Shown in pieces: positions 32,609-43,980 of a DNA stretch of 64,000 nucleotides (position 1 is its first letter; every line of letters begins with the position of its first letter). The notes beneath the pieces were generated by a model. It was not told where the DNA came from. It saw nothing but the letters and a program-made list of their open reading frames with translations, and searched no databases. Source of the stretch: Hyaloraphidium curvatum (lineage: Eukaryota > Monoblepharomycota > Hyaloraphidiomycetes > Hyaloraphidiales > Hyaloraphidiaceae); contig JAIVFI010000010.1 of assembly GCA_025558095.1 (NCBI GenBank), positions 186,001 to 250,000 of the forward strand, given 5' to 3'. A program made the translations under genes and the position numbers.

Positions 32609-32972
32609 CGGAGCGAAATCGGAGGGCGGCGATACGGAAACCAGATATAGATTTCCCTGAGCACGGTGTCAAACATGACGAGCGAGTCGAGCAATGGTAC
32701 TCCACGTTCCAGTGTCCAAAGCCAGCAGGTTCGCGGCGCACGAGTAGCGGGAGCAGGGAATCGACCACGGGGGAGTTCCCCAGAAGTTCGCAGCTAGAAT
32801 AGGCCCATCAGGATACTCGTTGACGTCGCAGACTGGTGCCAGCCCACTGCAGGTGTTGTTCACTCGGCAGGGATGGAACACGGGACCTGGCAGGAAAGAT
32901 GTAGGAGCAGACTGATTGTACTCAGACCGTGATGGCAAACACGACGACGTGCTCAGCAATGTGGTTCGCCGC
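32609..32972. other. Convergent intergenic stretch, nothing recognised
   Basis: These 364 bp lie between the ends of the MYND gene (plus) and the PDK-like gene (minus). Short open frames overlap both strands but none continues or resembles a protein. It presumably holds both 3' ends. Confidence 0.45.
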
Positions 32973-34519
32973 CTAGTCCTTGATCTTGAGGTTGGAGACG
33001 TCGCCAATGTCACGCAGGGTCAGGTACGTGTCGCACCCGTAGCCGTACATGGACTCGATCGCGAGCGAGCCACCAAAGTACTTGGCTGGCGACGGATACC
33101 AGTCAGAGCCAGACCACTTTCCTGGCAATGACCCCGCAAACCCACCGTAGATGTTGCTCATGGGCAGCCCGAACCCCAGCCCCGCCATCGGCCCGCCCGT
33201 GCCCCTCTCCATGCTCTCCCTCATCACGTCCGCCAGCACCATCCCGCCCCTGTCGAACCCCTCGCTCTCCTCCGCGGCCTCGTGCGACACGGTCGTGTAC
33301 GAGTACTCGAACGCCTTGGTCACGTCGTCGTACGGGATCCCGCCCCCGCGGTCCGAGATCCGGAACGTGACCACGCCCGGTCCCGGCGCCACCGTGACCA
33401 CCACGGGCGGGTACTCCTCCGACGCGCCGACGGGGAGCGTCTCCCCTTTGCGCCTCCGGAGCGCGCGGCGGTGCTCGATCGTCGCCCGCGCGGCGTTCTT
33501 GACGAGCTCTGTGAGCATGTACTCGAGGTGCACGGGGATGTAGGCGAACCGCGTGTCGGCGGGACCCTCGACGACCACGTCGGGGCTGGAGCCGTAGTTC
33601 GCCTCGGCGAGGTCGGACACGATGTGGGCCACATCGCGGACCAGGCCCAGCGGGTCCAGCTTGGTGTTGACGATGCCGATCCAGCCGTCCATGGGGTGGT
33701 GCAGCGCCAGGTGGTGCTCCGCCAGCACGCGGATTCCGATCCGCGCGTGGATCATGCGGTCCAGCCACGCGGCGATTGCGGGGCGGGTCATGTAGCGGTC
33801 GCACTCAAGGAAGCCGCGGGCCAGCTTGGGCACCACGTCCGCGTGCGCGCCGACGAGGTCCGTCAGCATCGAGGTGAAGCTCGCGTCGTCGTCGGCGGTC
33901 TCGATCGGGGGGAAGGAGAGGATGCGGTCGAACGAGTCGCGGTAGAGGTTGTATACGTTGCGGATGTAGGGGTTCAGGCCGACGATGAACGGCAGCGTCT
34001 CGATCGCTGGACATCAAACACGCGAAGGGACACGAAAAGGAATTTTGCGGTCGTAAGAGTCGGCTTCCGGCCGCGTTTCGGGCGTAACCGACCTCGAACG
34101 CGTCTCGCGAGCCGCTTCGGCAGCTCCTCCCGCAGCCACTTTGAGCTCTCGACCAGGCCCTCCTTCCCGCGGCCCAGCCGCAGCAGGTCCTTGAGCGTGA
34201 TCGGCGCGATCTCCTTCTTGGCGTACTCGTCCAGCGCCGACGAGAAGTACGGGTGCATGGCGCGCGGGGCGGGGCCGGGCGCCTGCGGCGCGGCGTCGTC
34301 GGCGGGGTGGAAGCGCGCCTGCCGCGACATGGCCAGGAAGGGGTGCGACGGGTCGTCGGGCGCGATGTTGCTCGTCGACGGCGGCGGCCGGTCGGGCGCG
34401 TCGCGGCGCGCGGCCGCCGACGCGGAGAGCGCGCGGCGGAAAGGGGCGACGCGCGGGGCGGCGCGGAGCGGTGCCGCACACAGGGCGCACGCGGCGCTGG
34501 CGGCCTTTCGGGGGCGCAT
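32973..34519 (-). CDS. Mitochondrial pyruvate or branched-chain keto-acid dehydrogenase kinase (PDK/BCKDK family)
   Basis: Two exons (34519-34093, 34006-32973) give 486 aa. The basic, Ala/Arg-rich N-terminus looks like a mitochondrial targeting sequence. The helical domain has LRLGRGKEGLVESSKWLREELPKRLARRV and continues across the intron as LPFIVGLNPYIRNVYNLY. The ATP-binding domain carries the GHKL boxes: N-box ELVKNAARATIEH, G1 DRGGGIP and G2 GLGFGLPMSNIYGGFAGS. The enzyme phosphorylates the E1 subunit of a 2-oxoacid dehydrogenase in the matrix and switches it off. Choosing between PDK and BCKDK needs a tree. The 86-bp intron is one of the longer ones here. Confidence 0.9.
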
Positions 34520-34689
34520 CGCTGGGGAGCGCGTGTTCGATGTCTCCGCCCGTTTGCCGGTGCGTGTGGCGATCTGATCTGGTCGATCAGCATAGGTCGA
34601 TCAGCAGACATGATCAATCATCGTTCGAGTCATCCAGCAATTTTGAGCTTTCCACATGCAACCTGCATAGCAACTTCCGAGGCGACGAC
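34520..34689. promoter_or_regulatory. Divergent promoter region between PDK/BCKDK-like kinase and POT copy 2
   Basis: The start codons of the kinase (minus) and the transporter (plus) are 170 bp apart, so both promoters are compressed here. No specific motif was identified. Confidence 0.45.
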
Positions 34690-36814
34690 ATGTCCCGAAT
34701 CGACGATGCCGCGGAAATGTCCGCGGCGGGACCGTTCGACCCGGTCGCAAGCCTACGCCGCCGGCCGTTGCCTGCCGCCCCCACCGTGGCAACGCTGCAC
34801 CGGGCCCGCAAAGAGACTCTGGCCCGCGCGGGCGACACGATATCTCGCACGGCAACCCTCAAGGACTCGCTGGCGGGCGGTCTCGCCATGACCGTCGCTC
34901 GTGCCGGCGTGGCGACCACGGAGCCGACCGCAGCTTCGTTGGGCGAGCCTGCTGTCCCGCCCGGCCCGCTGCCGACCGAGGAGCAGATGAAAACGCTGTC
35001 AATCGTCGCAGACACGCTGCCTGTGTCCGCTTGGCTGGTGGTTTCGGCCGAATTCGCCGAGCGATTCGCGTACTACGGAGTCAGCGCTCCGTTCCAGGCA
35101 GGCAGCTCCCAGTCCTGCTGTTGGAAATGTCTTGATCAATCTGGGCCTTCTGACAGAACTACATCTCCATTCCCTACCCGACAAATTCAGACGGCCAGCG
35201 CGGTGGCCTGGGCCTGGGTCAAGCCACTGCCACAGCCGTCACTGCCGGGTTCCAATTCCTCTGCTATATTACCCCGGTCTTTGGCGCCATTGTCTCGGAT
35301 TCCTGGGGCCTCGGCAAGCTCCGAACTATCCTCCTTTTCTGCGGCGTCTACGTGCTCGGCCTCGCCGTGCTGGTGGGCACCTCGGTGCCTGCGCTGCTGG
35401 CCACCTCGACCGCGGCGTCCCTTACCGGACTCATCATCGCCATGGTCGTGCTCGGCATGGCCACAGGTGGCATCAAGCCCAGCGTGTCGCCCTTTGTGGC
35501 CGATCAGTACCCGTACAGGGTCCCTTTCGTAAGGACAAAGAAGAATGGGCAGAAAGAGGTCGTCGATCCAGGCCTGACAATCCAGGTGTGCTGTCGAGCT
35601 GCATGCATCCGCCGCTCCGTTTCCTCACCTTGCAAGCTTCATGCCGGCAGAGGGTCTTCAGCTACTTTTGCCTCGCGCTCAACGTAGCCTGCCTGACCGG
35701 CGTCTTTGCCGCAACTTACGCCGAGATGTACGTGGGCTTCTATCTCGCGTACCTGCTCCCCTCGCTCGTTTTCCTTTTCGTCATTGCCGTGCTTCTCCTC
35801 GGGTGGAAATCAGGAACCATCAAAGCGGATCGCCCCCATCTCGGCTCATCCGTCCTCGTGGATGCGTGGAAGGTAATCCGCGAGGTGTACGGCAAGTTCA
35901 AGGGGGATTGGGAGACTTGTGCTTCCGCAGTGAGGGAGAAGATGATGGATCCTGCGGGACCTCCTTCGGGCACAAGCCTCTTGACAGCTGCGGACCCCGA
36001 CAAGCCGACCAACATCGACGACCGCTTCGTCAGGGACCTGTACCGAGCCCTCGGCGCGTGCAAGGTCTTTGTCTTCTTCCCCTTCTTCTGGGTGGTCTAC
36101 GCCCAGATTACCAGCAACCTCATTTCGCAGGCCGGGAGCATGGAGACCAACGGGGTGCCCAACGACGTCATCATGAACCTGGATCCCCTGTTCATGATCG
36201 CCGGCATCCCGTTGTTCGACCGGGTCGTTTACCCGTCGCTGATGAAGATGCACATCAGGTTGCGGCTCGTGTTCCGCATCTCGCTCGGCTTCTTCTTTTC
36301 TGCTGCAGCGATGGCGTGGAGCGCCTGGGTTCAACAAGCGATCTACAACGCCGAGGATGCCGGAGCGCCGGGTTCGATCAGCGTTTGGCTGCAGGTACCC
36401 GCGTATTTCTTTATTGCGTGCTCGGAGATCTTTGCGTCCATCACGGGCCTGGAGCTGGCCTACTCGCGTGCTCCCGAGACCATGAAGACGGTCGTCATGG
36501 CGTTGTTTCTCCTCACATCAGCATTCGGATCGGCGATCCAGTTCGCCCTGGTTCCGATCAGTCAGGATCCTTACCTCGTTTGGATGTACGGTGGGCTGGC
36601 CGTCGCCAGCGCGGCCGCGGGGGCGCTGCTGTACGGATTCTTCCGTTACCTGGATCTGGAGGACGCGGAGAAGGAGCGACGGGAACTGGAAACCGCGGAG
36701 GCAAAGCAAAGGGTCGCGAGGATGCCAGGAGGGTTGGCATCGGAAGGCAACGATCGGAAGGCCGAGACGGCATCGTCCATCGCCGTCGTCGCGGTCAAAG
36801 ATGTGCCGGAGTGA
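34690..36814 (+). CDS. POT/PTR2-family proton-coupled oligopeptide transporter, copy 2
   Basis: Three exons (34690-35097, 35157-35585, 35651-36814) give 666 aa. Exon lengths 408 and 429 are identical to copy 1, so both genes share the same intron positions. The protein is closely similar throughout: MSRIDDAAEM start, EFAERFAYYGVSAPFQ, GGIKPSVSPFVADQY, FASITGLELAYSRAPETMKT. The first intron (35098-35156) begins GC rather than GT: the sequence is TTCCAG then gcaggc, ending ctgacag. No GT donor gives an open frame, and the downstream frame is intact for 530 codons. A functional GC-AG intron is therefore more likely than a broken gene. It probably imports di- and tripeptides. Confidence 0.86.
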
Positions 36815-37063
36815 AGAAGGTGGGCAAAAGATGGATTTTGTTCCCAACAAGCCCCTGCACGAGTGCTCGATTCCGAGTCCGAACGGGATTTGACCACGCT
36901 TCCATCCGAAGCTGCTGGGACGTGATTCGCGGGCGTCTTTGCCCGTCGCAAGATTTCCGGCCTCAGCTGCGCCTTCGGCTTGGCATCGCGGTGCGCTTTG
37001 CGTCAAATTGACTGGAGTGACTGGGACTTTCGCCCCAACCGCTCTCGACCCCTCCTTAGGCCG

Positions 37064-39326
37064 ATGAAACCGGCAAGAGCGAAGGCTGCGGCTGGCGTCA
37101 GGCCGTTGACTTCGTACTTTCAGCGACTACCTTCAAGGTCTGCGTGGCGGAGGCGGTGCTCCGCGGCCCGAATGACCGTCGAACCGACCCCGCAGTGCCG
37201 GCAAGGAGAACGCTTCGAGAACTGGACCTGCCTCCGGAGAGTCGGGGGAGTCGAGGCCGGAGCTGAGCTCGGCACAAGGCTCGTCGCAAGGCGGTCCTCT
37301 TGCGGCGCCTGCGGAGCCTGGGGGAGGCGGAGACGCTGGACGCGACGGTCTGTCGAGGGACGCGGGAGCGCCGGCGCACGACGCGCGAACCGGCTATCCG
37401 GACGATGGCGACGCGGTTGTGCAATGCTCCCTTCCGGCGGAACGCCCAGTCGGCGGCCTTTTCGAGCCTCACGAGGAGCCCGACGGAGCCGCGGACGGAA
37501 GTGACATGGCCCTGGACCCTCACGACCAACCGCTGGTCCTGGACGGAAGGCTGTCGGAAATAGCCTCGGAGTCGAGTTCATCTGCCGAGGACAACGACAG
37601 CCAGGAGGAAGAGGACCTACCCGACCTCGGCGCCTTGTTCGGCCCGTCCCGCTTCGACGACTTTTCCGCGCGTCGTCGGCACGAGTCCAGGGCCACAAGG
37701 AACCCCGCGCCTCTGTACACTGGATTTCCTGAACCCGTCGACGTTGGCGGTGCCTTGCAGTCTCCGGTCGTTCGCAACACATCGACGTCGTACGATTTGG
37801 CGAGCCTTTTGAAGGAAAGGAAAGCCGCTGAGCGCCGGCAAGAGAAACTGCGACAAAGCGCGGAATCGGTGTCGGGTGGGGACGATGCGCCGGCGGGGTT
37901 TTCGGACCCTCCGAGCCCTCGGGACTTGTCGGCAGATCCTGGAAGGGCCGTAGCAGATTCGGTACTCCAGACACGCTGTTCGACTGGATCCCAACTGATC
38001 TTTCTTCTGCCTGCCAGAGTGTGGCAGCTCGGCAGATGCTCGGAACCCTGTCTCTGTTTGACCAAGATTACGTGCTGCCGAAGCAGACAGGGCGGCCTTC
38101 GCAAATGGCAAGCCCGAGCCCTGCTCGCCGCTTGTCCAGCAAGCGGACTCGCATTTCGGCGTTGGCGGACCGCGTGCGTTTGGGCCATGTCCTGCGGCGC
38201 AAAGAGAAAGCCATGGTTTGCGACTCAGGTGAGCCGGTGTTCGGCTACGCCTGGTGCTGGGTCCTGACCTCCGAGATTGCAGTGCGATCCCAGTCGGTCG
38301 ACTCTATGGAGGTGCAGAGGCTTGCCGCCGAAGTCCTGATCGAACACCTTCGCGGCCGGAAGGAGAATCTGTCGCGCTCGCTTCTCGAAGGTGCCTGGGG
38401 AGATCGCCTCCTGGAGGCCGCGGTGCTGGACGATGGTACCGGGGATCCGGACGGCGCTACGGCAAGACCGTCGCTTCCTCAACGTGAGTTTAGTGCTTTT
38501 GCGTGGTGTCATTGTGCTGAGGCCGGATGGCAGGTTTCGAGCATCGCTGGAGCGCGCACGTCCAGGAACTGCTCGCTGCTTCCGTTGCTGGCTACGAATC
38601 CGCAGGTTCCGTGGCAGCCGATCGATCGCGGGCAGCTGCGCTTCTCGTGGCAGGCAGCTTGGATTACCGCTTGGCGCCCACGACGGTCCTTTCTTCCTCG
38701 ACGGCATTGCGACGGCTCATGCTTGTTTCGCCTGTGGACGATCTCGAGCGGTCGTCGCTCGCTGCCAAACTCAACGCCTTCTGTGCGAAGACCGCCGCCG
38801 AACCCATCCTGGTGCTCCGGCGCCTGCACTCCTCCCTGGATTCCGTGCGGCAGGTGAAGGCCCTGTTTTCGCAGTCGGCGATGGGCCACGACGGGGCGGC
38901 CACCATTGCAGATGCCATCCGCGACTTGGCGAACCAGGCGCTTGCCGACAGCCCGGCGGAGGCCGGCAGCGGAGCGGACCGATACCGACGGCTGGCGGCC
39001 GCCATCGAGCTGGCGTTCCACGCGATCGGCTCGGTGGCGTCCGTTCGGGGCGGTGCGATGGAGCTGGGAACGCTGCTCGAGACCGTCAAGGGGGCGTACC
39101 GGAGGATCAACGACAGCTCGGGGGCGCATCTTGCCCGGACGGAGGTCTGTGTTCGGGGATTCGGCCTTTGTGGCTGGGACTGATGCTTCTTCCGCGGCAG
39201 GCCAAGCACATCATGGTCAACTTCCGCATCTGGATCGAGAACAGTTCGGGGCCGGCGGATCCGACGGAGGGCTCCAATGCGGTCGCACCGCCCAGGCAAA
39301 CGAGCCTGCTTCGATACCTCTCGTAG
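37064..39326 (+). CDS. Nuclear-type orphan with PIP-box-like and KEN motifs
   Basis: Five exons (37064-37137, 37196-37875, 37971-38483, 38534-39144, 39201-39326) sum to 2,004 nt and 667 aa. The junction at 37875/37971 is the least sure. The first exon encodes GVRPLTSYFQR, which resembles a PCNA-interacting (PIP) box without the leading Gln. The second begins SAGKENAS with a KEN box. An acidic Ser/Glu-rich region follows (SSSSAEDNDSQEEEDLPDLG), then a basic helix (SYDLASLLKERKAAERRQEKL). The C-terminal half is helical and predicted folded, and the protein ends RQTSLLRYLS, another PIP-like sequence. PIP plus KEN suggests cell-cycle-controlled work at replication or repair sites (inference). I cannot name the family. 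Confidence 0.6.
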
Positions 39327-39480
39327 TTCGGAACCATGTCGATACCGGAGATACCACGCTCAGGATAGATGCAACCGAGAGGGAAGCAAAGCAGCAATTC
39401 AATCGGCGTGGCAGTCTACATCTTTGTGCAGGATATTAGATTACCCCCCGTCCATCCCCGATCCCCCCCGGGAAGGCGCC

Positions 39481-41229
39481 TCAGCGCGCCGGGCACACCA
39501 CGGGCCCCGTCGGCGCAAACGGATCCGTCCGCTCCGTCCTGCCGAACCCGGGGATATCGTACTCCCAATACAGGGTGTAGATGGTATCCCGCCCCCCCCT
39601 CGGGGCGATCGTGTAGGCGTCGTTGGTGTAGGCCACGCCCGAGGCGAGCCAGGGGAAGGACATGTGGTAGTCGAAGATGCGCAGGGACGAGGCGACGTCG
39701 TCGCCGGGGGAGCCGTAGGTGGAGCACCATTTGATCATGCCCTGGGGGTGGGGAGGGTCAGCGACGAGGGCAAGATGCGCGGAATAAAGGGCTCACGTCG
39801 GGGACCCGGGTCCAGTCCGTGGGGACTCCGGTCTGGGCTTCGCCCACGTTGGTCAGCTCGCAGACAAAGACGTCGTTGCCGCCGTAGATTTCCATCGAGT
39901 AGTACTTGCGCAGGCCGCCGTTAGGCACGTTTTTGGGCACGTCGGGCGAGTCGCCCTCGGCCCAGTAGCTCGTCCACAGGCCGCGGCCTGAGGGGTACAC
40001 GCCGGCGATGAAGATCCGCTGGTGGTACACGACGATGTCGCTCATGGTCTCGGTGCCGGGGCCGCCGTACTGGCGGTTCCAGAGGATCCGGCCGTCGGCG
40101 GCGTTGAGCTGCGAGATGAAGATGTCGCCGCCGCCGCGCGAGTAGTCGCCGGCCACGGCGCCGTAGGTGGTCCCGCCGACGTAGACCGTGTCCGAGTAGG
40201 TGTCGACGGCAATCCCGGCGGGCACGTCGCGCGCGCGCGACCCCACGAGGCGCGACCACATGATGTTGCCGTTGCTGTCAAGTTTGGAGGCAAAGACGTC
40301 GCCGCCACCGAGAGGGACGTTTCCCCCGAGCCAGCTCGTCGTCGAACCTGTGACGTAGATGTTGCCGTGGCCTGGCGACCGGAAGTCAGCGAGGCTCGGC
40401 GGCAACGGGCCTGACCGACGACCCACCGTCAAAGGCGATCCCGCTGGCGCCGCGCCCCGGCATCGACTCGCTGCCGGCGAGCCCGATGTGGGAGCACCAC
40501 TTCAAGAAGCCTCCGGGAAAGGCGCGGCAGACGACAACGTCCCAGTCTGTTCGCGACGCGGGCTTCTTGCGGCAGCCCGTGAGCGAGACCGAGGCGGTGG
40601 TCTGCCCGCCAAAGAACAGGTCGCCGTCGCGGCCGAAGGCGATGGTGTTGAGGCGCAGCGTCCTCCCGGCAGGGTCCGGGTTGCCGATGAAGATCTGGCG
40701 GACGAGAGCGCCGAATTGCTGCCGGACGGGAAGGGACGGTAAGGGGTGGGCTGCTGGGCAGGAACTCGGCAGGACCCACGCTAACGACGGCGATCCAGTG
40801 CTGGCCGTCGCTGCGGCCCAGGATGTACAGCTGGTTCGCCGCGGGCAGCCAGGCGATGGCCAGGCCCTCGTCTGCCGACGGCGTGCCGACCGAGAACTGG
40901 CGCACCAGGCGGCCGTTGCGCGGCGAGTTGAGGATGGCGACCTTGAGGTCGACGCCGCCGCAGCCGGAGCGGGCGCCGCGGCGGGCGCGCAGGCCGCGGC
41001 ACGGCGCCACGCCGATGGCCGACGAGTGCAGCACGGCGGCGAGGCCGCTCGTCGGGTGGATGTCGTGGCCGACGAGGACGTCGTCGGCGGCGGTGCCGAT
41101 GCCGGCCGTGTAGCCCGGCACGTACGCGGCGGCGGGGAGCGCCAGCAGCGCGGCCAGCGCGGCCAGCGCGAGCACGGCGAGGGTGGCGGGGAGCGGCAAA
41201 AGGCGGCGCACCGCGGCCGCGGGGGCCAT
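39481..41229 (-). CDS. Secreted or membrane-anchored SBBP beta-propeller protein
   Basis: Four exons (41229-40780, 40718-40427, 40371-39797, 39741-39481) give 1,578 nt and 525 aa. The N-terminus has a hydrophobic stretch (LAVLALAALAALLALPAAAY), either a signal peptide or anchor. Repeats of SBBP type follow: GGGDVFASKLDSNGNIMWSR, AGIAVDTYSDTVYVGG, GGGDIFISQLNAADGRILWN and GHGNIYVTGSTT. This pattern forms beta-propeller blades and is commoner in bacteria than in fungi. Cys pairs near the ends could form disulphides. A surface or wall role is likely. The presence of introns argues against recent bacterial transfer, although an older transfer is possible. Confidence 0.75.
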
Positions 41230-42486
41230 CGCGCCGTCCGCCGTCCGCCGCGCCGCGGGGTCGTCAAGCGCCGAGTGCGATGGGCGCTGCGGAGCACGGG
41301 CCCGCCTGTGGCGCCCGATATGGCAGCGCAACGGCAGGGGAGCTTTGCAAGGACGGCGAGGCGGGGCTGGGGTTGGCTGAGCGGCGGTTGTGGCTTGGGT
41401 CTGCGGTCTGGTCCTCCGAAACCTCCCTCGGATCCCCTGCTGTCCTCACAAGCGTGCCGAGACCGCGCCGGAAAGTGCGCAACGGTGCAAGCTGATGGGC
41501 ATCCTGCGAGTCCAGCATGCTGGTTGTGGTGGGGTGGTCTTGGGTGTTCCCCGCCCCCGTTGTGCCAGGGCCCTAAATCCCCCGACAACTGCTGCGGTTT
41601 CGTCCCCCGGCCCGTCTTGGGCGAGGGTCCTGAACTGAGGGTTCCTTGGTTGGACGGATGGAGAAAAGGCGCACTCGTCCGAGCCGTTTCTGGCTGCTTT
41701 GCGACGGTTGTCTCCTGCGGCGTCCCCGAGCGGAATCCATGCCGCAGGCAAGCCCGAGGCGGAGGCGGCGGCCGCTCCGCTTCTAGTACCCGGCCGGCCG
41801 CTGATGTCGGGCCAATCGTCGGTTCGACAAGAGCTTCCAGAGGAGCACCAGAGGTTGCCGGAAGCGAGGTTGCCGCCTCCTCGAGGGGTGTCGGCGGAGG
41901 GGCGGCGCGAAAAGCGATCGCCGCCGCGATCGGTCTCCTCTTCCTGCGGCGGCGGCCCCGTATCAATGCCAGGCGATTTATTTTGGATTCGCGACGGCAT
42001 GGATAGGAAAGGAGCGGGTCCGCGCCCAACCCTGTCCCTCTCGCACCGATGAGTCACATGGCAGGCGCCGGACTCCTGGGGTGCGAAGGCAACGGCGCTC
42101 CGAGCCGTCTCCGGACAAGACGGCTTTGCGTCCTGTCCGGTGCGACCCCGAGCGCGGAAGAGCTCATGCGCGAAGCGCGGCACCGCCCCGCGGCGCGTCG
42201 GTTCGTTCGCGGCAATTGAAAGGAGATCGCGGCAACCTGCGGCCGCCCCGCAGCCGCGGCCTTTCTCCCACGGCAATATGCCCTCGTTGACTGGTCGCCC
42301 GCAGAGGTCGCCCCTGTCCCCCGGGACTTCGCCCACCGAGTGCGAGTGAGGGCGTGATCGGCGGGAACCACTTGACTAAGCGTCAGCGCTGGCACCACTT
42401 TGCAGCCTGAACATCCCACCCCTCCTCGCCCTCCGGGCACCTCCTCATCCCTCCTCCTCGGGCCGCCGGCATCGTAGGCCGCAGCC
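41230..42486. other. Long intergenic region between SBBP gene and SWEET gene
   Basis: About 1.26 kb separates two genes transcribed away from each other. Long open frames exist on both strands (for example minus 41446-42336) but are rich in Arg, Pro and Gly with no recognisable motif and no plausible splicing. They read as GC-rich noise. This is the longest gene-free stretch in the window and must carry two promoters. It contains several G/C homopolymer runs but no repeat unit I could define. Confidence 0.5.
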
Positions 42487-43665
42487 ATGTCCACCTGCGA
42501 CCCGTCAAACACGGCCTGCGTGACGGTGGGGCCGCCATCGCCGCCCGAATCTTGCTTTTGCCTGACTCGATTCCCCCCCGGACCCCGCCCCATTTCGACG
42601 GAACCACAGTTCCTGTCGATCGTTGCGCCGCTCATCGGGAATATCTTCGCCTTGGGATTAACTTTGGCCCCGCTCCGGGCGGTGCTGCAAGTTCAGAGGA
42701 CCAATGTGCTCGGGGAGATGAACCCCGCCTTTCCCATCGCCATGATACCCAACTCGGTGATCAATTTGGGTGGGTTTCGGCCGTGGGAGCCCGGGCGGGC
42801 CGTGGGAGTGCTCGCAGGCCGCGGAAGAAGCTGCCGGCTCGCCGGCTTCGCGAGAACCCCTCTCTGACCCTTCCTCCCCTCCCCCTCTCCTCCCTCCGCT
42901 CCTGTACTTCTTACTACAGCGTACGCCTTCCTTTTATCGAACTGGTGGATCGCCGCGCCCAACCTGACGGGCCTGGCCTTCGGGCTGTACTACGTTCTGG
43001 TCCTCCTGCGGGCCATCCCCGCCCCGCGCTTCCCCCGCTATGCCCTGGCCTTGTGCGGCCTCACCTTCATCTCGTGCTTCATCTCCTCCCTCTCGCTCAT
43101 CCACTTTGAGCCCCTGAGTTTCGATACGGCCCGCCTGGTGCAGGGAATTTCGGCCACCTGCTTCATCGTGCTCTTCTACGCCGCGCCCCTGTTAACAATG
43201 TATCAGGTCATCAAGGAGCGGGACTCCAGTTCGATCAACATTCCGATCGCGCTGGCGATCGGCGTAAATTCGGCGTTCTGGTTCCTCTACGGCACCTTCA
43301 TCCGCGATCCATTCGTTTGGGCTCCAAACGTGCTCGGCTTCGCCAGCGGCATCGCGCAGGTCGCCCTCGCCCTCGTCTTCCCGCGCACCAAGGCCGGAGG
43401 CAAGTCGTGGATGACCATGCGCGGGAAGCGGTTCTGGCGCACGCTGGGCCGCTCGTCGGCGCAGGCGGACCCGGGGGAGATGGAGCGCGCGGGGACTGTG
43501 GAGCTCGGTTCCGGCGGCGGCGCGGAGGAGGGGAAGAAGATCGAGGAGGCGTCGGATGCGGAGTCGGAGAGGACGGCGGATCCGGAGGCGGCGTCGCAGA
43601 GGGTTGAGACGCCGTCGCCCAACACGGCCGGATCGGAGGAGCCCGAGGTCCGGGTGGTGGATTGA
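42487..43665 (+). CDS. SWEET-family sugar transporter
   Basis: Three exons (42487-42525, 42610-42769, 42920-43665) give 314 aa. The first intron (42526-42609) is 84 nt, divisible by three and stop-free. I treat it as an intron because it has a CTGAC branch and ACAG acceptor and because splicing yields a normal SWEET start. Two MtN3 repeats are visible. The first is VAPLIGNIFALGLTLAPL, MNPAFPIAMIPNSVINLA and WWIAAPNLTG. The second is VQGISATCFIVLFYAAPL, SSSINIPIALAIGVNSAFWFLYG and PNVLGFASGIAQ. The Pro/Asn residues that gate the pore are present. SWEETs are bidirectional sugar uniporters. They are rare in Dikarya but found in early fungi, which supports the lineage guess. The long C-terminal tail is acidic and disordered. 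Confidence 0.88.
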
Positions 43666-43980
43666 TTTACAGGACTGGACGGTGGCTTTGCGGCCTATTT
43701 CGCTCTGTCGGCTGCAGGCCTGCGGATACCCCTGGCATATAAGCTAGAGCTCAAGAGTTGTCATTGTAGAGATAGACGCTAGACACTTCATCATGTCACG
43801 CAGCGGGAATGGACCTTTGGGCGGAGGACCCACGCGATCGACCTCGCCACACGGCGCCCGGGAGACAGTCCAAACCCATCTTCCACTGAACACGCGTTTT
43901 CCACGTAGGGCTTTGAAGAAGAAGGCCAGAGCCGTGAAGTAACTTACGCTTCCAACTCCCAGCCCAGCTCCCAGCCGACG
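43666..43980. promoter_or_regulatory. Upstream region of the SMP-30-like gene
   Basis: These 315 bp follow the SWEET stop and precede the lactonase-like ATG. Just before that start is a pyrimidine/purine run (cccagctcccagccg). A minus-strand frame spans it but is antisense to the lactonase gene. Nothing else was recognised. Confidence 0.4.

Noticed and set aside
34690-36814. POT copy 2 as a pseudogene with a frameshift near 35.1 kb
   Set aside because: Reading a 59-bp GC-AG intron restores a full-length frame with exon sizes identical to copy 1, so a lesion is not needed.
40386-42029. 547-codon minus-strand frame spanning the SBBP gene's 5' part and the intergenic region
   Set aside because: Only the part matching the SBBP exons looks like protein. 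The remainder is Arg/Pro/Gly-rich without motifs, and the real gene starts at 41229.
41446-42336. 296-codon minus-strand frame in the gap before SWEET
   Set aside because: No motif, no conserved pattern, no plausible splicing, and composition matches the GC-rich background.
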